Assembly (NCBI RefSeq): GCF_900184945.1
Contig: NZ_FXYF01000001.1
Location: forward strand, 550,630-614,629
Source of the DNA: Antarctobacter aquimaris
GTDB taxonomy: Bacteria; Pseudomonadota; Alphaproteobacteria; Rhodobacterales; Rhodobacteraceae
Reading direction: 5' to 3'
Length of the DNA stretch: 64,000 nt
Shown piece by piece: positions 1 through 9,486 of the stretch (within the stretch, counting starts at the first letter, position 1; each line of letters starts with the position of its first letter). The notes under the pieces are model-generated. The model had not been told where the DNA came from, did no database searches, and was given only the letters and a program-made list of their open reading frames with translations. Both the position numbers and the translations under genes were made by a program.

Positions 1-50
1 ATGCGCTCCTATTGCCCGCTCCCTTGCGGGGCTGCAAGTCCGGCCTTGCG

Positions 51-112
51 CTTCTTCTCTGTGAAAATATTCCCGGGGGAGTCGAGCGAAGCGAGACGGG
101 GGCAGCGCCCCC
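51..112 (+). repeat. Dispersed double-hairpin repeat, copy A
   Basis: Begins with the box CTTCTTCTCTGTGAAAATAT, followed by CCCGGGGGAGTCG, a short imperfect inverted repeat, and then the invariant hairpin GGGGGC-AGC-GCCCCC. The same layout recurs at 10882-10946, 27581-27641 and 35443-35500, and in truncated form at 2551-2574. Here it lies about 90 bases before the ada-like gene. The gene whose 3' end it probably marks is outside the window. Confidence 0.8.
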
Positions 113-201
113 ACCCTGCGCCGCCGGTCGGCTCAATGCGCAAGGATCGGATCGCACCGCCGCCGCAGAGCGGGTAGACAGGCGGCAAGGAGGCCACGAC
201 C

Positions 202-1044
202 ATGCCCAAAGACGACGATCAAAGCTATCACTACCATGTCATGCGCCGCGCCATCGACACGGTCGACCGGCTGGGGCCGCAGGCCACGCTGGAGCAGACC
301 GCGCGCGAGATGGGCATGAGCCCGGCGCATTTCCAGCGCCTGTTCACGCAATGGGCCGGTGTCTCGCCCAAGCGTTACCAGCAATACCTGGCGCTGGGCC
401 ATGCCAAGGCGCTGCTGGCCGAGCGCTTTACCACGCTGGAAACGGCGCATGCCACCGGCCTGTCCGGCGGCGGGCGGCTGCATGACCTGTTCCTGCGCTG
501 GGAGGCGATGAGCCCGGGCGACTATGCCCGCGCCGGTGACGGGCTGACGATCTATTGGGGCAAATTCGAAAGCCCGTTTGGCCCCGCGCTGGTCATGGGC
601 ACGGACAAGGGCATCTGCGGCATCGCCTTTTCCGCCGAAAGCACCGAAGAGGCGGCCATGCAGGACATGCTCGGGCGCTGGCCGCGCGCCGAGTTCATCG
701 AGGATCCGATGCGGCTGCGGCCCTGGGTGCTGACCGCCTTCGGGGTGAAATCCGAAGGGCCGGTGCCGCTGTTCCTGATCGGCGCGCCGTTCCAGATCAA
801 GGTCTGGGAGGCGCTGATGCAGATCCCCTCGGGGCATGTCACCACCTATTCCGAGATCGCCGACTGCATCGACCATCCCCGGGCCGTGCGCGCGGTGGGC
901 ACAGCGGTGGGGCGCAACCCGATCAGCTACCTGATCCCCTGCCACCGGGCGCTGCGCAAGTCGGGCGGGCTGGGCGGCTATCACTGGGGTCTGCCGGTGA
1001 AACGCGCGATCCTTGCCTGGGAGGCGGCGCGGCTCGAGGCTTGA
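202..1044 (+). CDS. Ada-like transcriptional activator / methylated-DNA-protein-cysteine methyltransferase
   Basis: A 280-residue fusion. Residues about 10-105 form an AraC-type helix-turn-helix region (LEQTAREMGMSPAHFQRLF). Residues about 195-275 form the O6-alkylguanine methyltransferase domain, with the alkyl-acceptor motif PCHR; the acceptor cysteine is residue 247. The family transfers the alkyl group from O6-alkylguanine to this cysteine and is used up in the process. Unlike E. coli Ada, the N-terminal four-cysteine zinc domain that senses methyl phosphotriesters is missing, so any regulatory role must work differently. The start follows a strong AAGGAGG ribosome site. The gene stands alone. 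Confidence 0.93.
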   Translation: MPKDDDQSYHYHVMRRAIDTVDRLGPQATLEQTAREMGMSPAHFQRLFTQWAGVSPKRYQQYLALGHAKALLAERFTTLETAHATGLSGGGRLHDLFLRWEAMSPGDYARAGDGLTIYWGKFESPFGPALVMGTDKGICGIAFSAESTEEAAMQDMLGRWPRAEFIEDPMRLRPWVLTAFGVKSEGPVPLFLIGAPFQIKVWEALMQIPSGHVTTYSEIADCIDHPRAVRAVGTAVGRNPISYLIPCHRALRKSGGLGGYHWGLPVKRAILAWEAARLEA

Positions 1045-1221
1045 AGGGTCAACACCCTGTAAACACGCCATGTTTCGCACGCGAAACACCTGGGCGGCGG
1101 GGCCGATGCGCGGAGCTTTGCCGATTTGCCCCATGACAAGGCTGGGGTTTGCCGCCATGTTATTGCATATCAGCAGCAATTGACCCCACGAATGGGGGCA
1201 AATCCCAGAAAGAGGCACATC

Positions 1222-1878
1222 ATGATCCGTGCGAAATCCCCGATTCTCCTGTTCTCCGTCCTGGCCATCGGCCTTGCCGGCTGTACCCTTCCGCCCGACG
1301 ATCCCAATGCCAAGGCCAAGCAGGGCGCGCTGATCGGCGCCGGTGTCGGCGCCGTGGCTGGCCGGCTGGCCGGCGGCAGTGACGTGGGCGAGCGCAACCG
1401 CGCCACCCTGGCAGGTGCTCTGGTCGGCGCCGCCGCCGGTGCCGCCATCGGCAACCAACTGGACAAGCAGGAAGCCGAACTGCGCCAGCAACTGGGCGAC
1501 GACGTCACCATCCGCAACACCGGCGACCGGCTGATCGTCACCATGCCGCAGGACATCCTGTTCGCCAAGGACAGCGCCGACCTGCGCCCGACCCTGGTGT
1601 CGGACCTGCGCGACGTCGGCCAGTCGCTGCTGGCCTACCCGAACACCACCGTGCAGGTGATCGGCCACACCGACAGCGACGGCGAAGCCGCCTACAACCT
1701 GAACCTCTCGCAGCGCCGGGCGCAGTCCGTGGCCAACGTGCTCTACAGCGAAGGCGTGCCGCGCGGCCGCGTCGCGGTCATCGGCCGGGGCGAGGATCAG
1801 CCGATCGCGTCCAACCTGACCTTCGAGGGCAAGGCGCAGAACCGCCGGGTCGAGATCATCATCCTGCCCAACCGCTGA
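1222..1878 (+). CDS. OmpA-family outer-membrane lipoprotein (YiaD-like)
   Basis: A 218-residue protein. It starts with a lipoprotein signal ending in the lipobox LAGC, so it should be acylated at that cysteine and anchored in a membrane. Residues about 35-85 are glycine-zipper rich (GALIGAGVGAVAG and GALVGAAAGAAIG), typical of YMGG/Rick17-like segments that insert into membranes. The C-terminal half is an OmpA domain with the peptidoglycan-binding signature GHTDSDG...YNLNLSQRRA and the terminal NRRVEI. The ATG at 1222 was chosen because it begins the signal peptide; the open frame extends further upstream. It likely tethers the outer membrane to the wall. Confidence 0.88.
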   Translation: MIRAKSPILLFSVLAIGLAGCTLPPDDPNAKAKQGALIGAGVGAVAGRLAGGSDVGERNRATLAGALVGAAAGAAIGNQLDKQEAELRQQLGDDVTIRNTGDRLIVTMPQDILFAKDSADLRPTLVSDLRDVGQSLLAYPNTTVQVIGHTDSDGEAAYNLNLSQRRAQSVANVLYSEGVPRGRVAVIGRGEDQPIASNLTFEGKAQNRRVEIIILPNR

Positions 1879-1983
1879 CCGCTTGCGGGGCCTCGTGCCC
1901 CGTTCGGGACGAAACGAAGAGCGCCGCGCCTTGCCGCGGCGCTCTTGCGTTGTAGGTCTGGGGTAACGGAACAGGAGACGGAT

Positions 1984-2535
1984 ATGAGCGACATGACCCT
2001 TGTCGGCCTCTGCGGCGCGCTGCGCCGCGAGTCGAGCAACCGCAAGCTGATGCAGGAGGCCGCGCGCCTCTTTGCCCCCGCCAGCTTTCACGAGATCGAC
2101 CTGCGCTTTCCGCTGTTCGACGCCGACCTGCAAGAGGCCGAGGGCATCCCCGACATGGTCCGCGACGCCGCGGCCCGGATCAAGGCGGCAGATGCGGTGA
2201 TCGTCAGCACCCCGGAATACAACAAGGGGATCACCGGCGTGCTGAAGAACGCGCTGGACTGGATCAGCCGGGTCGAAGGCCAGCCCTGGCGCGACAAGCC
2301 GGTGGCGCTGCTGTCCGCCTCGACCGGCCGCGCTGGCGGAGAACGCGCGCACAGCATGGCGCGGCTCTGCCTCAACCCGTTCCGCCCGCGCCTGCTGGCC
2401 GGGCCGGAGGTGATGCTGGCGCAAAGCCGCAGCCAGTTCGACGAAAACGGCCACCTGACCGATGAGCGCGCCGCCGGCTTTCTGCAAGAGCTGATGGACG
2501 AGCTGAAACGCGACGTGCTGCGGATGCGGGGCTGA
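1984..2535 (+). CDS. NADPH-dependent FMN reductase (NAD(P)H:quinone oxidoreductase-like)
   Basis: A 183-residue flavodoxin-fold protein. It has the N-terminal LCGALRRESSNRKL phosphate-binding loop for FMN and the central STPEYNKGITGVLKNALDW motif that defines the NADPH-dependent FMN reductase / ArsH / YieF family. It is expected to be a soluble flavoprotein reducing quinones, azo compounds or metals; the true substrate cannot be read from sequence. The start was set at the ATG after AGGAGACGGAT rather than at the upstream in-frame codon. It converges on the VOC gene, with a truncated dispersed repeat in between. Confidence 0.88.
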   Translation: MSDMTLVGLCGALRRESSNRKLMQEAARLFAPASFHEIDLRFPLFDADLQEAEGIPDMVRDAAARIKAADAVIVSTPEYNKGITGVLKNALDWISRVEGQPWRDKPVALLSASTGRAGGERAHSMARLCLNPFRPRLLAGPEVMLAQSRSQFDENGHLTDERAAGFLQELMDELKRDVLRMRG

Positions 2536-2550
2536 GCACCGCACCCCTGG

Positions 2551-2574
2551 TTTCTTCTCTGTGAAAATACCCCT
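2551..2574 (+). repeat. Truncated copy (B) of the dispersed repeat
   Basis: TTTCTTCTCTGTGAAAATAC matches the conserved 5' box of the double-hairpin repeat, but the two hairpins are absent. The remnant is followed directly by the stop codon of the VOC gene on the other strand. It sits between two convergent genes. Confidence 0.65.
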
Positions 2575-2973
2575 CTAGAGCCGGTTCGAGACCTCGATGA
2601 GGCTGCCGTCCGGGTCGCGCAGGTAGAGCGACAGGATCGGTCCGCTGGCCCCGGTGCGCCGGACCGGCCCGTCCTCGATGTCGACCCCGAGTGAGGCCAG
2701 GTGCGCCTGCCACTCGGCCAGGGGCGTTTCGCTGAGAAAACACAGGTCGGCCGAGCCGGGCAGGGGCTGGCGCGCCTTGGGTTCGAACTCGTGCCCTGCC
2801 AGGTGCAGGTTGATCTTCTGCGCGCCAAAGGACAGCGCCCAGCGCGGCGCGCCGCCTGCCGGGGTGAATTGGTTCGCCGTCATGCCCAGCGCGGCCTGGT
2901 AAAAGGCGCAGGTCGCGGCGATGTCGGCCACGGTCAGGACAAGATGGTCGAGCGACTGGACGGCAGGCGGCAT
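2575..2973 (-). CDS. VOC-family (glyoxalase/bleomycin-resistance/dioxygenase fold) protein
   Basis: A 132-residue single-domain VOC protein. The first beta strand is SLDHLVLTVADIAATCAFYQ, and the C-terminal strand YLRDPDGSLIEVSNRL carries the usual metal-ligand glutamate. The N-terminal histidine (LDHLV), a second histidine (INLHLAG) and that glutamate could form the metal site seen in glyoxalase I, fosfomycin-resistance and dioxygenase relatives. The substrate is unknown. The start is the ATG beginning MPPAVQSLDH; upstream frame was excluded because it runs into the divergent dehydratase gene. That gene starts only 39 bases away, so both promoters must be very close. Confidence 0.85.
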   Translation of the reverse strand: MPPAVQSLDHLVLTVADIAATCAFYQAALGMTANQFTPAGGAPRWALSFGAQKINLHLAGHEFEPKARQPLPGSADLCFLSETPLAEWQAHLASLGVDIEDGPVRRTGASGPILSLYLRDPDGSLIEVSNRL

Positions 2974-3012
2974 GGCTGGAATAACCCCGGACAATTCAGG
3001 AGGGAGAGTCGG

Positions 3013-3816
3013 ATGCAGGGTGTCAAGCGGGCGGAGCGGCGTCAAACCGATGTGATGGACCCGGACCGCGCCGCCGCGCTGGCCGCGGCGCTGGACCTGC
3101 CGGGCGGCATCGACATCGGCGATCCGCTGCCGCCGTTCTTTCATCAGATCTATTTCTGGGAGGCCCGGCCGCCGCACCACCTGGGCCGGGACGGGCACCC
3201 CAGGGTGGGGACCGGGCTGATCCCCGACCTGGGCCTGCCGCGGCGGATGTGGGCGGGCGGTGCGTTGCAGTTCCACGCGCCCTTGCGCGCGGGCTACATG
3301 GCGGAACGGCATTCCCGGGTTGCCGACACGCAGAAAAAGACCGGCCGCACCGGGCCGCTGGGCTTTGTCACGCTGGCGCACGAGATCTGGCAGGGCGGGC
3401 AGCTCTGCGTGACCGAACGGCAGGACCTGGTCTACCGCGAGGACCCGGACCCGGCAGCCCCGCGCCCCGTCCCGCCGACCGCACCGACCGACGAAGAGAC
3501 GCGGCGCGACTGGGCGTTTTCGCCGACGCTGCTGTTCCGCTATTCGGCGCTGACCTTCAACGGCCACCGCATCCATTACGACATCGGCTATGCCAGGACG
3601 GTCGAAGGCTACGCCGGGCTGGTGGTGCATGGTCCGCTGCTGGCGCAGGGGCTGCTATTGATGGCGTCCGAACAGGCGCCGGTACGCGGGTTCCGGTTTC
3701 GCGCCACCGCGCCGCTGATGCATGACGAGGTGGCCACGCTGTGCCGCAAGGGGCCCAAGATGTGGGTGCGGGGGCCGGACGGCCGCCAGTGCATGACGGC
3801 GACGGTCGAGGTCTGA
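3013..3816 (+). CDS. MaoC-like acyl-CoA dehydratase (mesaconyl-C4-CoA hydratase type)
   Basis: A 267-residue double-hotdog protein. The N-terminal part resembles the FAS1-dehydratase-like region (RMWAGGALQFHAPLRAG). The C-terminal part has the hydratase-2 pattern FNGHRIHYDIGYARTVEGY followed by GLVVHGPL, with Asp and His where the family keeps its catalytic pair. Relatives are annotated as mesaconyl-C4-CoA or itaconyl-CoA hydratases. The exact substrate is inference, and no ethylmalonyl or methylaspartate pathway genes are nearby. The start follows AGGAGG at a 9-base spacing, which decides between several in-frame ATGs. Confidence 0.8.
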   Translation: MQGVKRAERRQTDVMDPDRAAALAAALDLPGGIDIGDPLPPFFHQIYFWEARPPHHLGRDGHPRVGTGLIPDLGLPRRMWAGGALQFHAPLRAGYMAERHSRVADTQKKTGRTGPLGFVTLAHEIWQGGQLCVTERQDLVYREDPDPAAPRPVPPTAPTDEETRRDWAFSPTLLFRYSALTFNGHRIHYDIGYARTVEGYAGLVVHGPLLAQGLLLMASEQAPVRGFRFRATAPLMHDEVATLCRKGPKMWVRGPDGRQCMTATVEV

Positions 3817-3835
3817 GCGACCCCGCCCGGGCGCG

Positions 3836-4525
<690 letters not shown>

Positions 4526-5510
4526 GATGACCTCCTAACAGTCATTCGTTGACGAGAGCGTGGTTAACTACGTTCCATTCCAGAGGCTCGTGACAAAGCT
4601 CCGCCCCGGCGCGGAATAGCGCGCCAATCGAAGCCCGCCCGTGGGCCAAGCCGAAATGTGCATGTTTTTTCTGCGCGCAGACCGCAGCGAACGTACCAAG
4701 CAACTCCCGAGTGGAAGCACCAACCCCCCAGTGCCGGTTAAAGGCAAATACGACGAAACTTTGTTGCACTTGCTCGACCCGGTGTTTATCGCGCAGCGAC
4801 GCAGGGCACGTCAATGTCCTGTTCTTGCTGCAACCTTTGGCTGAAACCTGTGCCTGGCCGATCCGGGTGCCCAGGTGGCCCGGCCCAGGCTGCGCGCCGC
4901 GGACGACGCCCGGCCATCGAGGCTGCCGCCTGACGGCCCCGGGGCTGCGACCGGATGGGCGGGCCCGGAATGCGGCCCCGATTGCCGCACCGGATTGGAA
5001 ACAAATCCTCGGCCAATTGGCGGGCATTGTCCGGAAATCGGAAACAGTATCGGAAAAAGATCGGGACAGGTCTTTCCGCGAACCGGATTGACCCGTGGGC
5101 TGCCTTGGAAACGCGCGATTCGTTAATTTCTGTCGGAAACAATGATATCCGGGGGTGTGCGCCTGTCGCGGTTGCTCCCACGGCCGGGCGCCGCCGATCC
5201 CCGGCGGAAGTGTACGTAACGTCAAGACGTTCGGTCGTCAGGGTCCCGGACAATCAGGAGGGGAGTCCGGGTCCTCACGAATTGTTTCAGAGTTTAGGAA
5301 AACGCGAGGTGCTTGCCGAATTTCGGCCCGAATCGGGACAAATCTACGCCATCGAATCGACGCCTGTCGCCGCAATCCTGCCCGATTTTCGCCGCAACTC
5401 GGCGAAATATGGCGCGCCGCCCCGCCGGGGCGGAGTTGAAAGCGGTTGGCCCGGCGGATATGTCCAACCGATCCGACCGCATGACCACGACCGCAACAAA
5501 GAGGCCGCCC
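4526..5510. other. Gene-poor region with GGAAAC repeats
   Basis: I recognise no gene here. The frames that stay open (for example minus 4542-5225) have low-complexity composition and no family motif. The region separates the divergent sugar transferase and ribonuclease D genes and must hold both promoters. Short GGAAA motifs recur near 4997, 5033, 5040, 5052, 5107 and 5135, three of them as CGGAAA within 25 bases at 5032-5056. They could be regulator sites. The ribosome site of the sugar transferase lies at about 4530-4537. Confidence 0.5.
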
Positions 5511-6125
5511 GTGACCAATCATCTCTACAAGAGAGACCTGCCCGACGGGCTGAACCTGGGTCCCGTCGTCGCCATCGACTGCGAGACCATGGGCCTGAAC
5601 CCGCACCGCGACCGGCTGTGCGTGGTGCAGCTGTCCGGCGGCGATGGCAACGCGCACCTGGTGCAGATCGCCAAGGGCCAGATCTCGGCGCCCAACCTCG
5701 AGCGGCTGCTGACCGACCCGGAGGTGCTCAAGCTGTTCCACTTCGGGCGCTTCGACATCGCCGCCATGTACCACGCCTTTGGCGCGCTGGCTGCGCCGGT
5801 CTACTGCACCAAGATCGCCAGCCGCCTGGTGCGCACCTTCACCGACCGGCACGGGCTCAAGGTGCTGACGCAGGAACTGCTGGGTGTCGACATTTCCAAG
5901 CAGCAGCAGTCCAGCGACTGGGGCGCGACCGCGCTGACCGACGCGCAGCTAGACTATGCCGCCTCGGACGTGCTGCACCTGCACCGCCTGCGCGACGCGC
6001 TGAACGCCATGCTGGTGCGCGAAGGCCGGATGGAGATCGCGCAGAGCTGTTTCGACTTTCTGCCGGTGCGGGCGATGCTGGACCTGCAAGGCTGGCCCGA
6101 GACGGACATCTTTGCCCATGCCTGA
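5511..6125 (+). CDS. rnd: Ribonuclease D (short alphaproteobacterial form)
   Basis: A 204-residue DEDDy-type 3'-5' exonuclease without the HRDC domain of the long E. coli enzyme, as usual in alphaproteobacteria. Exo I is VVAIDCETMGLN (Asp-x-Glu), Exo II is KLFHFGRFDIAAM, and Exo III is DAQLDYAASDVLHL with the tyrosine and aspartate. It trims tRNA and other structured RNA 3' ends. The GTG at 5511 (VTNHLYKRDLPDG) was preferred because AGAGG lies just upstream and because homologues start at this point; an ATG at 5481 is the alternative. It is followed after 13 bases by lptC. Confidence 0.88.
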   Translation: MTNHLYKRDLPDGLNLGPVVAIDCETMGLNPHRDRLCVVQLSGGDGNAHLVQIAKGQISAPNLERLLTDPEVLKLFHFGRFDIAAMYHAFGALAAPVYCTKIASRLVRTFTDRHGLKVLTQELLGVDISKQQQSSDWGATALTDAQLDYAASDVLHLHRLRDALNAMLVREGRMEIAQSCFDFLPVRAMLDLQGWPETDIFAHA

Positions 6126-6138
6126 GCACGGTTGAGCC

Positions 6139-6753
6139 ATGGCGCGCGCGGGCGGGTTGTATTCACGGGTGATCGCCTGGCTGAAGATCCTTCTGCCGCT
6201 GGCCGCGCTGGCCCTGTTGTCGACCATGTTCCTGCTGTCGCGCCCGCGCGAGCCGTTGCAGAACGCGCCCTTTGCCGATGCGCTGAGCTCGGGCGCGGCC
6301 GACCAGAAGGTGACGGCGCCCTACTATGCCGGCACGACCGAGCGGGGCGACATGCTGACCATGACCGCCCGCACCGCCCGTCCGCAGGAGGGCGGCAGCA
6401 TCGTCGCCGACAGGCTGGAGGCGCGGATGCGCCTGTCCGACGGCAGCGAGATCCGGCTGGACGCGACCGAAGCGCTGCTGCGCGACCGCGAGCACAAGGC
6501 GCTGCTGTCCGGCGGGGTGCGGATCGAAAGCTCGCAAGGCTATGTGCTGACCACCGAGGGGCTGGTGTCGCACCTCGACAAGGTCGCGGCCGAAAGCACG
6601 GGGCCGGTGCAGGGGGTGGGGCCCATGGGCCATTTCGAGGCCGGGCACCTGAAGATCCTGCCCGCCGAGGCGGACGGCGAGGTGCAATTGCTGTTTTCCG
6701 GCGGCGTAAAGCTGGTATATCAACCGCCAGACAACGAAAGCACGTCCGAATGA
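6139..6753 (+). CDS. lptC: LPS export ABC transporter periplasmic protein LptC
   Basis: A 204-residue protein with one N-terminal transmembrane helix (IAWLKILLPLAALALLSTMF) followed by a periplasmic LptC/YrbK beta-jellyroll domain. It recruits LptA to the LptBFG ATPase complex and takes lipopolysaccharide from it. The call rests on position (directly upstream of lptA and lptB) as well as architecture. Its stop overlaps the lptA start as ATGA, indicating translational coupling. lptF and lptG are not in the window. Confidence 0.88.
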   Translation: MARAGGLYSRVIAWLKILLPLAALALLSTMFLLSRPREPLQNAPFADALSSGAADQKVTAPYYAGTTERGDMLTMTARTARPQEGGSIVADRLEARMRLSDGSEIRLDATEALLRDREHKALLSGGVRIESSQGYVLTTEGLVSHLDKVAAESTGPVQGVGPMGHFEAGHLKILPAEADGEVQLLFSGGVKLVYQPPDNESTSE

Positions 6754-7259
6754 TCCGCCTTTTGACCTTTCTCACCCTGCTTGCCCTGATGCCGCTTGCC
6801 GCGGCGGCGCAGCAGGGCGCGCAGGTGGCCTTTGGCGGGATGCAGCAGGACACGCGCGCGCCGGTCGAGGTGACCGCCGACGCGCTGTCGGTCAACCAGT
6901 CGGACGGCACCGCGCTCTACACCGGCAACGTGGTGATCGCGCAGGGGCAGATGCGGCTGGCCGCGCCCCGCGTGCTGGTGGTCTACGCCAAGGACGTCGG
7001 CCGCATCAAGCGGCTGGAGGCCACCGGCGGCGTCACCCTGGTCAGCGGCACCGAGGCGGCCGAGGCCGAGCGCGCCGACTATGACATCGAGGGCGGGCAG
7101 GTGATCATGTCCGGCAACGTGCTGTTGACCCAGGGGCCCAGCGCGCTGACGGCGGAACGCATGGTGGTCAACCTGCGCGACGGCACGGCGCAGATGTCGG
7201 GCCGGGTGCGCACCGTGTTGCAGCAGGCCGACAGCCCCGCGCCGCAAGGCCAGCCGTGA
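6750..7259 (+). CDS. lptA: LPS transport periplasmic protein LptA
   Basis: A 169-residue protein with a Sec signal ([19 protein letters not shown]) and an OstA-like domain: [20 protein letters not shown], then [12 protein letters not shown] and [19 protein letters not shown]. LptA oligomerises into the bridge that carries LPS across the periplasm to LptD. The start overlaps the lptC stop (ATGA at 6750), and the stop overlaps the lptB start, so lptC-lptA-lptB are translated as one coupled unit. Confidence 0.93.
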   Translation: MIRLLTFLTLLALMPLAAAAQQGAQVAFGGMQQDTRAPVEVTADALSVNQSDGTALYTGNVVIAQGQMRLAAPRVLVVYAKDVGRIKRLEATGGVTLVSGTEAAEAERADYDIEGGQVIMSGNVLLTQGPSALTAERMVVNLRDGTAQMSGRVRTVLQQADSPAPQGQP

Positions 7260-8017
7260 TGGACCGCCCGCAGCTGACCGTGACCGAAGGCGACAGCGGC
7301 TTGCTGGTCAACCACCTGCGCAAGAGCTATCGCAAGCGGGTGGTCATCCGCGACGTCACCTTGCGGCTGGACCGCGGCGAGGTGGTGGCGCTGCTGGGGC
7401 CCAACGGGTCGGGCAAGACGACCTCGTTCTATGCCATCGCCGGGCTGGTGAACCCGGAGGGCGGGCAGGTGCTGATCGACGGGGTCGATGCCACCTACCT
7501 GCCGATGTACCGCCGTGCGCGGCTGGGCATCGGCTACCTGCCGCAGGAAATGTCGATCTTTCGCGGCCTCAGCGTCGAGGACAACATCGGCGCGGTGCTG
7601 GACATCGCCGAAAAGAACATCCACCGCCGCCGCGAGCGGCTGGAGGAACTGCTGGGCGAGTTTTCCATCGAACACCTGCGCCGCGCCCCCGCGCTGGCGC
7701 TGTCCGGCGGCGAACGGCGGCGGGTCGAGATCGCGCGCTGCCTGGCCGCCGACCCCAAGTATCTGCTGCTGGACGAACCCTTTGCCGGGGTCGACCCGAT
7801 CAGCGTGGGCGACATCCGGCACCTGGTGGCGGATCTCAAGACGCGCGGCATCGGCGTGCTGATCACCGACCACAACGTGCGCGAAACGCTGGAGATCGTC
7901 GACCGCGCCTACATCCTGCACGACGGCCGCGTGCTGATGTCCGGCACACCGCAGGAAGTGGTGCAGAACGAAAACGTCAGACGTGTCTATCTGGGCGAGA
8001 ACTTTCGCTTTGGTTGA
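7259..8017 (+). CDS. lptB: LPS export ABC transporter ATP-binding protein LptB
   Basis: A 252-residue ABC ATPase. Walker A is GPNGSGKTT, the Q-loop is GYLPQE, the signature is [16 protein letters not shown], Walker B is [13 protein letters not shown], and the switch histidine is in [11 protein letters not shown]. It powers LPS extraction from the inner membrane with LptF and LptG. The ATG at 7259 overlaps the lptA stop; a GTG one codon earlier is an alternative. In many other proteobacteria rpoN follows lptB. Here the next gene is hpf, with no sigma-54 gene between. Confidence 0.95.
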   Translation: MDRPQLTVTEGDSGLLVNHLRKSYRKRVVIRDVTLRLDRGEVVALLGPNGSGKTTSFYAIAGLVNPEGGQVLIDGVDATYLPMYRRARLGIGYLPQEMSIFRGLSVEDNIGAVLDIAEKNIHRRRERLEELLGEFSIEHLRRAPALALSGGERRRVEIARCLAADPKYLLLDEPFAGVDPISVGDIRHLVADLKTRGIGVLITDHNVRETLEIVDRAYILHDGRVLMSGTPQEVVQNENVRRVYLGENFRFG

Positions 8018-8082
8018 GTGTGACGTGCGCGCGATACTGACAGTTTGTCGCGTACGCGGTTGTGATCGCCGTCCGGTTTCCA

Positions 8083-8112
8083 TTGACAGAACCGGGGGTT
8101 TCCAACTCAAAT
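8083..8112 (+). promoter_or_regulatory. Putative promoter for hpf-ptsN
   Basis: TTGACA at 8083-8088 is followed after 18 bases by TCAAAT at 8107-8112, in the 259-base gap between lptB and hpf. The -35 match is perfect and the -10 is weak. It would give a leader of about 160 bases. The rest of the gap shows no gene. Confidence 0.4.
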
Positions 8113-8276
8113 GAACTCATGGTGCTCTGTATCGCGGCATGGCAACTGGACGGGATCCTCGGTTTCGAGGCGGACAGGGCTTTTTCCGCGGCGGGGGGCC
8201 TCTCCTGAACCCGCAACGCAGCCAAGGGTCCCCTCGGCCCTGCTGACTCGCGGGTCCACAAGAAAAAGGACAAATC

Positions 8277-8840
8277 ATGCGCTACCAGATCACGGGTAAA
8301 CACATCGACATCGGCGACGCCCTCCAGGTCCACGTCAAGACCGAGCTGGGCACTGTCCTGGACAAGTACAGCCAGCGTCCCACCGACGCGACCGTGATTT
8401 TCTCGAAGTCGGCACACGAGTACGTCTGCGAAACCATCGTCCACCTGTCCAGCGGGTTGAACGCCGCCGCCAAGGGCCATGCGACCGAGATCTACGCAGC
8501 TTTCGAAGCCTGCGCCGAAAAGATGGACAAGCAGCTCCGCCGGTACAAGCGGCGGCTGAAAGATCACCACCGCGACCGGAGCGAACCGGTTGAACATTTC
8601 GGGGCGGCCTCGTATATCCTCGCGCAAGAAGTGGATTCGGGCGGTGAAGAGCCCGAGAGCCTGCAACCGATCATCGTGGCCGAGATGGAAACCAAGATTC
8701 CGTCTCTCTCGGTCGGGGAGGCCGTGATGCAGATGGAGCTGGCCGGTGCGCCCGTACTGGTTTTTCGAAATGAAAAAAAGGATGGCGTGAACGTCGTGTA
8801 CCGCAGGGAAGATGGCAACATCGGCTGGATCGACCCGTAA
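8277..8840 (+). CDS. hpf: Ribosome hibernation promoting factor, long form
   Basis: A 187-residue protein with two domains. Residues 1-110 are the HPF/RaiA ribosome-binding domain (MRYQITGKHIDIGDALQVHV, ending in KQLRRYKRRLKDH). Residues about 130-187 are the S30AE C-terminal dimerisation domain (SLSVGEAVMQMELAGAPVLVF). Long HPF dimers join two 70S particles into inactive 100S ribosomes in stationary phase. The long form fits an alphaproteobacterium lacking separate short HPF and RMF. The start follows AAAAAGGACAAATC. ptsN follows after 72 bases. Confidence 0.94.
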   Translation: MRYQITGKHIDIGDALQVHVKTELGTVLDKYSQRPTDATVIFSKSAHEYVCETIVHLSSGLNAAAKGHATEIYAAFEACAEKMDKQLRRYKRRLKDHHRDRSEPVEHFGAASYILAQEVDSGGEEPESLQPIIVAEMETKIPSLSVGEAVMQMELAGAPVLVFRNEKKDGVNVVYRREDGNIGWIDP

Positions 8841-8912
8841 GGTTTGGCTGGTCATCCCAATCCCCCCTCCGGACCGTTTCCGACCCGCGCGCCGCAGCGA
8901 CAGGCAAAAGGC

Positions 8913-9377
8913 ATGAAGTTCGTCGATCTCATCAGGCCCTCGGCTGTGAAAGTCATCACGTCCACCTCCAGCAAGAAGCGCCTGATGCACGACGTCGCCG
9001 ACCTGGCCGAAGGGGCCTATGGTCTGAACGGTCCGCAGACGCTCGAAGCCTTGATGGAGCGTGAGACGCTGGGGCCCACGGGTGTGGGCCACGGTGTCGC
9101 CCTGCCGCATGCGCGCATCAGCGGGCTGGAGCGGGTTGTCGGCGTCTTCATCCTGCTGGAACGCCCGATCGACTTCGACTCGGTCGACCGTCAGCCGGTG
9201 GACATCGTCTTCGGCCTCTTCGCACCCGAAGAGGCCGGGGTCGAGCACCTCAAGGCGCTGGCGCTGGTGTCCCGCAGCCTGCGGGATGCCGGGCTGTGCG
9301 CCAAGTTGCGGGCCAACCCGGTGCCCTCGACGCTCTACACCCTTCTGACCGCGACCGAGGCCGAAAAGGCCGCCTGA
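8913..9377 (+). CDS. ptsN: PTS IIA-like nitrogen-regulatory protein PtsN (EIIA-Ntr)
   Basis: A 154-residue PTS EIIA type 2 domain. The phospho-acceptor histidine lies in GVGHGVALPHARI, and the fold continues with VDIVFGLFAPEEAGVEHLKALALVSRSLRD. In the nitrogen PTS it takes phosphate from PtsP and PtsO and regulates K+ transport and other processes; it does not transport sugar. The start was placed at the ATG giving MKFVDLIRPSAVKV, not at the open upstream frame. It probably shares its transcript with hpf. Confidence 0.92.
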   Translation: MKFVDLIRPSAVKVITSTSSKKRLMHDVADLAEGAYGLNGPQTLEALMERETLGPTGVGHGVALPHARISGLERVVGVFILLERPIDFDSVDRQPVDIVFGLFAPEEAGVEHLKALALVSRSLRDAGLCAKLRANPVPSTLYTLLTATEAEKAA

Positions 9378-9486
9378 GGCGCTGCGGCCACATCCGGCCG
9401 GGGTCAGGAATTCCCCCGTTGGCGCCAGCGCGCCAGCGGGGTATCTGAGGTTCATTGATCACCCCGACAGGACAGGAGGGCCACAC

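Noticed and set aside
133..2544. An 803-codon minus-strand frame across the first three genes
   Set aside because: It lies antisense to three genes with clear family motifs, and its translation has no recognisable domain.
4542..5225. A 227-codon minus-strand frame upstream of the sugar transferase
   Set aside because: It has no family motif, biased Arg/Pro/Gly composition and no convincing ribosome site, so the region is better treated as intergenic.
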